This document shows, piece by piece, positions 55,241 through 64,000 of a stretch of 64,000 nucleotides of DNA. Within the stretch, counting starts at the first letter, position 1. The number at the start of each line of letters is the position of its first letter. The notes under the pieces are model-generated. The model saw only the letters and a list, made by a program, of their open reading frames with translations, was not told the DNA's origin and did not search any database. Origin of the DNA: Ceratopteris richardii (lineage: Eukaryota; Streptophyta; Polypodiopsida; Polypodiales; Pteridaceae); the NCBI GenBank assembly GCA_020310875.1, contig CM035416.1:72001-136000 (forward strand), written 5' to 3'. A program made the translations under genes and the position numbers.

Positions 55241-55733
55241 TGTTGTATGAACAACATTACTAGTCTAAGAGAGACCACATTCTAAGTCTAATCAAACCCA
55301 CAAGGGGTGAGAGATGCACGTATCCACCCAACCAACTCCACCCATATATATACCTCAAGGCCAAGGGGGGAAATGTGAGGAGAGCTTGCCAAGTGTCCTC
55401 TCCACATGGATTCTAATCCAAGGCCTTCTAACCTTGGAAATCATATGGGCTTCACAAGGATTTTTAAAAGGACTTCTCCCAAGCTTGTACGTACAAGTCT
55501 CAAGGCTTGAGAGGCCTCCCTAAGAGTTAAATACCATACCCTTAGGAAATATCAATCCTAAGGGTCAAAACCCTTCAATTGGGAGTAAATAAATCCAAAT
55601 AACTCAAGGGTTCAAACCACACTCTTGGAGACACTTTCCCAAGGGTTTCCCAATAGAATCCAAGGATTCTCCAAGTGGTTTTGGACCCTTAAAACCCATG
55701 TCTTTGGCCACTTTTACCCATAGTTATACAACA
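55241..55733 (-). repeat. K LTR, minus orientation (3' LTR)
   Basis: 493 bp, TGTTGTATGAACAACATTAC to TAGTTATACAACA, the full inverted counterpart of 53077-53568. It is directly flanked on the right by TTCTTCCCCCCTTTAACATT, the reverse of a polypurine tract, so it is the 3' LTR of a minus-strand element extending to the right. Confidence 0.86.
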
Positions 55734-58371
55734 TTCTTCCCCCCTTTAACATTTTCGTCCTCGAAAATGTGAGTAGGTATATTATGTGGAGTATTCCCCC
55801 GTGCCCCATGATCTTTTCTATAGATCATGGCTTTTCTCATCTCTCTGATTTTCTTCTATATCAGAAGGAGATTCTATCTCATACTTGATCTGAAAAGAAG
55901 GAAATCCACTTGTGGGGTTAATCCCTTCCCAAATCATTACTTAACTTTGCATGTGAAACACTAAATCAAATGCTAAGTATGGATGATAAGGGTGGATTAA
56001 AACATCCCTGCCTAATTCAATGTTTCCCTATGTCTGACTCTGCATCCATAGTAAAAACATATGAAGTAGGTTAATAGTCTTCAACTAATTTGCTATGCAG
56101 GTCCATTTCTATGCACCACTCGGGTGTGGACCTAGCAAAATAGATGGATCTCTTACTAGTTCAAGGCGTTGAGAAGTCTCCTTAAATTGAGGTTGATCAA
56201 AACACCTAAGTAAGATGTTTCTGACTATTTTCTACTTCTTAACCAACATCTATTGATCCTTTTTCCAAATACAAAACTACCATGTCCTATTGTACTTTAG
56301 AGTCAAGGTAGAATGTAGGAAAGAAGTGATTCCATTCTTTAGGCAATGAACCTCAAAATGATTTTTCCAAGACTTTCTCAAAAGCCTTGACTTGCTTGGA
56401 ACTGTTAGAATCTATAAACGATTCCTAAGAGTTTTTCTTCAAACTCTTTTTTAAGAGAATTTTGTAGATTCTTCATCCATTAATCTTAAATGGATGAATG
56501 AATTCTCTTAAACTTAAGTGTCTTTTGAAATTGAAGGGGTTCTATGTAGAACATCTATCTTTTGATGTTCAATTTGGTTATCCACTCCATCTAGCTAAAC
56601 CTCATCTAGGAGTGACTTTGAAGATTCCTTTTAAGTCAAATCCAAGGTTCGAAAAAGCGAGAAGGAAGAACCAAAACTCGATGTAACCGGCTCAACTTCT
56701 GAAACACTAAAATGATTTGAGTCAACCCAGATGAGACTCAAAACTTTAAGGACTTAATGGTTTGAAGCATTGTTTCTATCTTTATGAGATTGAATCTAAA
56801 TTCTCAAAAAGATCCTTTGGGTAAAGTTAAACCATCATCCATTTACCAAACTCTAGTGGTATAAAACATTGATGTCTCGAGCCATCAAATTTTGATGATG
56901 TTCATCTTTAGTCTCAAACTATGATGCTTCGAATGAAGTTAGTCCTTTTCAATCTCTTAAGAATCCTATAGACTGGAATACCAAGTCTAGTATAAATCTC
57001 TTACTTGAAGAGATTGATTACCTCATTGTACTATCAACAAGATGTTTTGGAGTAACTCAGTTTAACCCCAATTACATAGATAACTAAGTCAATCTTTTCT
57101 TTTTTTTTTTTAATATCTCTTGATACATCTTTATTCTAAAAGATGTTGACTTACTTAGTTGTATTTGTCAATTAAGTGTGTTATCCAAGATTAACTCAAT
57201 CACACTTACCTTTCTTGAAAGGATCTTTCCAAGTTCTCTCTCTAGAAATCCATGTAGCATTTCTGATAAAGAACTACAAAAATCCTTAAAGAGATTACAT
57301 CAGTCTTATTGAAAATCTTTATGAAGATCTAGAAAGTGATTTCATTTCACAATCTTCGAACTTTCTTAATTACTTTGTTATGGTCATATTCTTGACCAAT
57401 CTATACTTCATTTTTATCAATGAAGTTTCTGTTTCCATTGGGATGGAGTTTCACTCCAACTCATGAGCCCAAGACTAAAAGATACCTATCATATCAAGGT
57501 CTGATGTCCCATACCATCATTCCTGCATTAATGTGAATATAGAGTATAGTGTCCCATACCACCATACTTTATATACAACACTGATGTGTAGATGATATTT
57601 ATCTTAAAGTCTAGAAACTTAATCTAACTATAGAGTATCCTTTACTTAGATTCTTCTTACCAGAATCTGATGTCAAGGAATTACTTCTATGTTTTCCATC
57701 TTGCTTAGGGAACTAGGGCTTCCAACATATGATCACTCTATAATCCTAATTATTCATAAAATCATATTGGAAGCTCTAAACCTTTTGATGAATTAAATGT
57801 CCATCCTTTCTTTCTAAGGTTTTGAGTGTGATTCCAAGTGTCTTGAATCATATTCAAGATCTACTTAGTTCTTTCTTAACTAACTTGAAGTGACAAGAGA
57901 TTATTCTTTCCCTTTAGATTCCTTTATTCATCCAAAGCTTTCAAAACTCTACCCTAGGGTTTTCTAGGATTCTCAGTTACTACTTAAATTGAAGCATCTT
58001 CTAATGCTTCGGGATTTTCCTTGAAATCCTTTTAAGAATAGGTGAATACAAGTTTCACCTTCTCCAGACTTAAGTATCATTTATCAAAGTTGCATACTAT
58101 GCACTTTGCACATTCTCTCCTTCGTACTTCCCCTTAGAGAAGTATAAGTTTTGGCATGCTTTATTCGAGCTTATGGTTTACAACCACCTTTCTTCAAAAT
58201 CTTTAGTGATATTGTTGGGATCCCAATATTAGATTTAGCATGCCATGAAGTTTCTTTCTGAACAACTCACTGTTTGCCAAACATCTCATGTATACAAAGA
58301 TGTTATTTTATCTCATCATGTATATTCTAAGTTTCTATTTGTACCACTTCTTGATAAGTTTTTGTACTTTC
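55734..58371 (-). mobile_element. Non-coding interior of a minus-strand K-type gypsy derivative
   Basis: It starts with a reversed polypurine tract and CATTTTCGTCCTCGAAAATG, whose reverse complement carries the acidic ending CGAGGACGAAAATG seen at the 3' end of chromovirus-like pol. Beyond that no gag or pol motif is visible in 2.6 kb of AT-rich sequence. It may be a large non-autonomous derivative or simply decayed. The right end of the element is not certain. Confidence 0.5.
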
Positions 58372-59884
58372 TTTCCCCCTTTGAAGAGTTTTTGTCCTCG
58401 AAAACTATGAAATCTATGGCTTCATTTGCAACTAGGGAGTCAATACTATGCCTCCACCCAAAAATAGGATTATTCAACCAATCTTATACTTGATTAGAAC
58501 CTAAAAAATTTCTAGAAGATTCCCTAGAAATGGTATCTTTTAGAAGATCTTCTAGAGGTAGCTAAGCGACCACCTATCCTAACTTGCTCATGAACTTCCC
58601 CTTTTATGGAAATGCTCATGAGCTCTTATGATCCGTAACAATGCAATGCTCATGCTTATCTATGTTAGGAGAGGTGGCTGTAATTTTCGATGCTAATCAA
58701 AGCATAAGAGGTTTGAAGGTACTAATAAGAAAAATATTTTTATTTCCTCATTGTACCTATAGAACTTTAAGTTCCTTCTATTAAGAAATGTTGCATCTGC
58801 TAAGGAAAGCCTTACTTGACTTTCTTGAGATGCAAATCTATTGAACTAATGAAGCCTTCAATTAAATTGGAAATTTATCCAAAAGGAGGGAGCTTTCAAT
58901 TTTCATGATGCTTTGAATACGTTTCACCATTCATGTTGGTGAAAGTAATCTTTGCTCATGATTGGTTTCTATCAATGTCTTTGATGGCATCAATTTAATA
59001 GGGCTTTATATCATGAGACTCTTGAAACCATTTTAGAGTGTCATCCTATTTAGGATATGTCATGAAGAACTCTTTTAGAACCTTTTTCAATTAACTATCT
59101 CTAAGTATATCATAAACTTAGAGGAGTATTGTAGGTTCTATGAAGTAGTGTAAGAGTATACCCCAAAGAAGTATTTTAGGGAAATCATCTATTAAATTCA
59201 TCTCCTTGAGAGGCTTGTCTTGAAACCATCTCTAAGTATCTCTTATACTTAGAGTTAGCATTTAGTATGCTAGGTTCTCTAGTTGTTAATGGCTTTACCA
59301 CCTTAGGTTTACTTCATTGGTAGGCAAGTCATACTTAATGTGGTTTACTTCTGAGAGCTCACGGGAGGCATGGAGACTAATATCTTCGATCCAAGCTAAA
59401 ACTTCATTGAAGGCGCTGCCAATCGATGCTATGGGAAGGAGCCAGATTAGATGATTATCTGTGCGCGCAAGTACTACCATGGATATTGAGAAGGTCTGGG
59501 CCGCTCATAGGTAGTAAATGAGGTAGATGCTATCCATTCAACCACCTCTAAATAAAGAAAAGGAGGAGCACTCACCTGCATCCGTCATTTTCGAATTCGG
59601 TGCTCCCTGTCGCCATCAATATTGAGTTTTGTGCCCGCTCACTTATGAGCTCTTTTCTCTCTCTTCGTGGTTAATGCCCATCTGAGTGCCGCCGCCAAGC
59701 CCTGTAGCTCTAGAGCCTAAAGTATAGATAACAAAGAAGTAAAAGACCCCCCCCCCAAGCTAGTCGACGGCCAGGAAGATTCCCCAGTCGACTGGTGGAA
59801 GCAAGGAGGGCCCATTTCCTGAGTAGCGCAGCAGAGCTTTAGCATTTCTCAATGTCTCCATAATTGCCCATGTGCCCACGCAAG
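58372..59884 (-). other. Further gypsy-like debris and unassigned sequence
   Basis: At 58372-58411 the motif recurs (CTTTCCCCCTTTGAAGAG, then TTTTTGTCCTCGAAAAC), the third reversed polypurine-plus-GAGGAC signature in this region. The remaining sequence shows no coding. A run of nine or more C lies at about 59748. From about 59490 the base composition becomes less AT-rich, which suggests a change of sequence origin there. Confidence 0.4.
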
Positions 59885-59967
59885 GCCTGGACTCTAGAGG
59901 TATAAACCCACGCCCTTTCAGATTGGAACCTTAATCTGGCACCTTAGACCAACTCGGCCGTCAAGAC
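59885..59967 (-). tRNA. tRNA-Leu(AAG)-like relic
   Basis: The minus strand reads GGCCGAGTTGGTCTAAGGTG (D arm and start of anticodon stem), CCAGATTAAGGTTCC (anticodon loop with AAG) and GAAAGGGCGTGGGTT (variable arm and T-arm start), closely following plant nuclear tRNA-Leu(AAG). The second half of the anticodon stem, the T loop and the acceptor 3' side have drifted and do not pair well, so it is probably a pseudogene or the head of an old SINE. Confidence 0.6.
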
Positions 59968-60073
59968 CTTTGGATCCGAAGTCCAACGACCTACTGATTG
60001 TGGGATTCGAATTTGTTTTTGTTTTTTTTTTTAACAAAGCCATCTACTTTTGAGTACCATCTTTTATAGCACA

Positions 60074-60092
60074 GGCTGGACTTGAACCAGCC
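60074..60092 (-). other. Isolated tRNA T-arm-like hairpin
   Basis: The minus strand has GGCTGGTTCAAGTCCAGCC, a perfect T-arm (five paired bases, TTCAAGT loop). A full cloverleaf could not be drawn around it. It lies 110 bp from the tRNA-Leu-like relic and may be part of another tRNA remnant or a SINE. Confidence 0.35.
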
Positions 60093-60515
60093 ACCTCTCT
60101 ATTCCGTCTGAAGAACATTATTTTCAGAAGGTTCCACACCGGATTTGAGCCCCCAACCATTTGATCAATAAAGTTTTGCTTTATCCAACAAAGCAAGGCT
60201 CATTGATCAAACATTTAGAAGGAGAATATTCTCAACCGGTACCCATGGGGAATCAATCTCCACTTGAACACCAATCAAGCACACATCGGCCGGAAGAACG
60301 AGCAACGGAGGATTAAAGATTGAAGAGCCTAAGAAAGTTCAACCGAGGTGGTGAAGTAGCGAATCGTCCAAAGCGGCCCAAGTCGACCTAGAACTAGAAG
60401 TTGATATCAAAGAAAAAAATCAGGGAAGTATTGGATTCAATTTTCATCTATTTTCCCTCAGTATTGGAAACGGCATTTTCTTATTTCTAGTTGATTCCAA
60501 AGTATTCACTGAATT
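60093..60515 (+). other. Region before gypsy M gag
   Basis: No LTR end or primer site could be recognised. The sequence may be the leader of M, whose 5' LTR is lost or too decayed to see. Nothing else is apparent. Confidence 0.4.
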
Positions 60516-63500
60516 ATGGGGGATTCCTACGCAAGTAACATGTTATTAGACATTCCTAGGCAGGAAGAGGATTATGCACCGCAGGAAGGGGGTAGACAAA
60601 TAGATTACACTCCAGGTCTTCCAGAGATAGGCCAAGAAGAAACACAGAAATTAGATATTTATAAAGAGTTGAATGGTTTGGATGAAAAAATGAACGATAT
60701 CCAAGTGGATATGTTCATTATTAAAGAAATCCAAAACGAAATGGGTACCCTTCGTACTTCAATCAATGAAGTTCAAGGGAAGATGGAACAAACTCTTAAT
60801 ACGATTTGTCCATCCTTACCCTTACCTACACAAAGGGGTTCCTTGTCTATTCGACCAAGGAACCCATCACCTAGTAAAGGAACTGATGCCCCTTTACCCT
60901 TGCATAGTAATGTATCTTTAAAAAATAAAGATAATGAAGTAAATCCTACTCATACTGCCTTGAAGTCTAGAAGCCTGTCTTTTGCAAAAGACTTAAAACC
61001 ACCTCAATTTTCAGGGGAAGAAAAAGACCGAAACAAAGATGCAATCTTGACATTTTTAGAAAAATGGCAAGACTTGCATCAGTTAAGAAACACTCGTGAA
61101 GCTTATCAAGTATTATAAACAAGTTTATCACTTGAATCTAAGGCTTATAAGTGGTGGATGAGCTTAAAGGAAGCTCAAAGAATCCCAGAAACTTGGAATC
61201 AATTCGAAGAATTCTTTAAAAAAGAATTCTTACCAGAAAATGAGGATGAAAGAAAGTGGGAAGAATGGGACAAAGTCCTATAGAGAGGACGTCCCCTTTC
61301 TCTATATATTTCTCATTATCGAGAAATAGTACTTAAATTGCAAAACCTTGATGACTTTCATAAGGTAAGAGGTTTTATCCGTGGTCTCGACAAGCAAGTC
61401 AAACATGAAGTGAAAAGAAGTGCTCCAAAAAGTTTAGAAGATGCTATTAAGTTAGCACAGATCTATGAAGATCATGCTAAAATTGGAACACAAACACTTC
61501 ACCTTGTCGGAGACAATAAAAAATTTAAACCGGGTAAAAGAAAGCTAGGCACATTCAAAAAAGATGACTTTAAAACCCCTAGACCTTCACGACCTAGGCT
61601 AGACCCTGAGGTTTGGGAAAAAGCAAAAAATGAGAATCTTTGCTTTAAGTGCCTTAAGCCAGGACATCTTAGTAAGAATTTCATGACTAGGGGACAACAA
61701 AAAGCCACCCGTGAGATAAGAGGAAAAGAAAAGACAGGAATACACTTAGTCCAAACATTGAATCTCGAAATAGTAAAGTTTGGAAAAAAGTGGAAGTCCT
61801 TCACGAAGATGACAAGCATCAGTGTTGTTTGTCTGACTCAATGTGGGTCCAAAACCAGTTTGGACCTCATGACTTGGTCAAACTTCATGCTTGTATAAGT
61901 GGGGAAAAGACTAGAGTCATGATAGATGACTCGGTGATCCACAATTTCCTAAACTACTCACTGGTGAAGAGATTAAAGTTGCCCCAGCAAAAGTCACCTC
62001 ATCAATATGTTGTATCTATGATGCAGGGTCAAGACAAGAAAGTCTGGGATACTATGATCTGTAACCTCGAAATAGAATTTCAAGGTTATAAAGATAAATT
62101 GGACTTTCATATCATGCACATGGAAAGAACTGATGTAGTTTTGGGTAGAGAATGGCTTTGGGGTTTAGGGAAAACACTTAAAAGAAGCTATCAGCTTAAT
62201 ACTTTGGAATTTGAGAGAAATGGAATCCATTATCTAATTCAAGGAGAACATGATGTGCCCAGTACTCCTTTGATTTCTAGCATGGAGTTGAAAAAACTTG
62301 TAAATAACCAACAAGTGGAAGTTTTCATGATACTTCCAACTGATATAAACAATGTACATAATATGAATCCAGTTTCTTATATCTTGTCTCCTTTGTCTGA
62401 ACATGAAAAGTTTAAATTTAAATGTTTGATAAATAATTATCGGGATGTTTTTCCCGAAGAACTTCCCCATGGCTTACCTCCTTCTCCTGGCCAAGTCGAC
62501 CATGCTATAGACTTGCTCCCAGGAACTAAGCCTATATGTAAACCCCCTTATAGACTCCCTTTTTCCTAGTAGGCTGAAGTAGAAAAGCAGTTAAATGAAT
62601 ACCTAGTTAAGGGATTCATTCAACCTAGTCTTTCACCCTAGGCAGCACCCATTCTTTTAGTCAAGAAAAAAGATGGATCAATGAGACTATGCATTGACTA
62701 TCGAGCCTTAAATAAAGTTACGATCAAGAATAAATATCCAATGCCCCGAATTGATGATTTATTTGATCAATTAAAAGGAGCTAAGATATTTTCAAAACTT
62801 GATCTCCATCAAGGATATCATCAAATCATAATTAAATCTGAAGATGTTCCTAAAACAACTTTCAGAACTAAATACGGGCATTTTGAGTTTTTAGTCATGC
62901 CTTTTGGACTAACAAATGCCCCAGCCACGTTCATGACACTAATGAACACTATATTAAGCCCTTACCTGGGAAAGTTTGTGGTTGATTTTCTTGACGATAT
63001 TCTTGTCTATAGTCAAGATGCAACCTCTCATCTAGAACATTTGGAAAAGGTTTTCCAAGTTCTAAGAGAAAACAAATTATTCGGAAAAGAAGATAAATGT
63101 GAATTCTTTTCATCAGAAATCGGATATCTTGGTCACATTATATCTGACAAAGGGATTCAAGTAGATCCTCATAAGTTCCAAGTTATTCTTAACTGGCCTC
63201 ACCCTAAAACTATTACAGAGCTTCAAAGTTTTTTAGGGTTAGCAGGATACTATAGAAAATTTGTACCCAACTTTGCAAAAATCTCAACTCCTTTATTTAA
63301 GAAATTAAAGGGTAAACCCAAAATCCTTACTTGGGAGAAGGAACAGGCTGAAAGTATGGAAATACTTAAAAAAGCTTTAGCTTCGGCCCCAGTTCTACAG
63401 ATAGTAGATCCAAATGAACCCTTTGTAGTTGAAACTGATGCTAGTGATCTAGCAATAGGAGCTGTGTTGATTCAAAATGGTCGACCAATTGCTTTAGAAA

Positions 63501-64000
63501 GCCAAAAGCTAAATTCAGCTCAAAGAAAATATTTTACCTATGAAAAAGAGCTTTATGCAATTGTGCATGCTCTGAAAAAATGGAGACATTACTTGTTTGG
63601 CGCCAAGGTAACTATAGTTTTTGATCAAGCAAGTATTAAATGGTTTGCAAACCAATCCGAATTATCAGGTAGAAAAGCTAGATGGGCCGAATTACTTCAA
63701 GAATTTGATTATGAACTCAGATATAGAAAGGGAAAATTTAATATTGTGGCAGATGCATTAAGCATAAATTCTTTGAGTTTCGTACAAATTTCTAATGAGT
63801 TAGTAACACTCATGAAGGGCAAGTATCAAGAAGATACTAGTTTTAGCAAAGCCTAGTTCTACTCCAAAAACAAGCTTATCAAATGACGATAAGTTTAAAC
63901 ATTACAGTAATCAAGATGAATATCTGTTGTACAAAGGAAAGATCTGTGTTCCTTGTAATTCCGAACTTAGAAAAAAAGTTTTGTTTGAATGTCATGATGC
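60516..64000 (+). pseudogene. Gypsy element M: gag, protease, RT, RNase H, start of integrase (runs off the window)
   Basis: A Ty3/gypsy polyprotein region of chromovirus-like style. Parts in order are gag (start MGDSYASNMLLDIPRQEE, with LKPPQFSGEEKDRNKDAIL and the Retrotrans_gag-like stretch ending EDAIKLAQIYEDHAKIG), a zinc knuckle region CFKCLKPGHL, a protease region, and the reverse transcriptase ([52 protein letters not shown]). RNase H follows ([53 protein letters not shown]). The first bases of the integrase zinc finger (YKGKICVPCNSELRKKVLFE) reach the window edge. It is broken at several points. It is unrelated to G and H beyond the superfamily. Confidence 0.88.

Noticed and set aside
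58245-58493. Short open frames in 54-59.5 kb as small genes
   Set aside because: No domain, no conservation between repeats and strongly AT-driven composition; left as unassigned debris.

Overview
The window reads as a stretch of repeat-rich nuclear DNA from a land plant. No host gene was recognised. Almost every base that can be assigned belongs to an LTR retrotransposon or its debris. A plant source is inferred from the Ty1/copia polyproteins with an initiator-Met-tRNA primer site, the giant Ty3/gypsy elements of Athila/Tat style with an Asp-tRNA-type primer site, and the deep nesting. The species cannot be told from the sequence; a large-genome lineage (fern, lycophyte or gymnosperm) is a guess.

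Layout. 1-975: an inverted LTR of copia family A, set into an older copia remnant D (976-2343). 2344-6165: the 3' part of a copia element C with its LTR. 6166-50620: copia element A, split in three by two younger insertions. The first is copia B (7449-14262; 1280-bp LTRs; target duplication GATGT). The second is a giant gypsy element G (16413-49196; 694-bp LTRs; target duplication GTCTT). G is itself interrupted by a second giant gypsy element H on the minus strand (30172-46254), together with a solo H LTR and a 1.7-kb duplication. 50621-53076: LTR and internal debris of a G-like fossil L, into whose LTR A was inserted. 53077-60515: LTRs and non-coding debris of a small gypsy family K in both orientations, with tRNA-like relics near 59.9-60.1 kb. 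60516-64000: a decayed, chromovirus-like gypsy element M that leaves the window.

The most interesting material is the shared design of G and H (about 15.0 and 16.8 kb without nested inserts). Each has a long leader with a CpG-rich short-repeat array, a gag with four zinc knuckles, a pol with two zinc-binding (HHCC) modules before the integrase core, and then three extra reading frames after integrase. These are a second retropepsin-like protein with repeated IW(V/I)PK motifs, a protein of unknown family (ORF3), and a 730-795-residue coiled-coil protein (ORF4) with a conserved C-terminal domain and a basic tail. The second protease is also found in fossil L. I know no described element with this set, so it is the main candidate for something undescribed.

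Ages are judged from LTR pairs by eye: G about 4 differences in 694, H about 8 in 893, B 15 in 1280. All three are recent insertions into an older base. Elements are treated as fossils: individual breaks are not listed.
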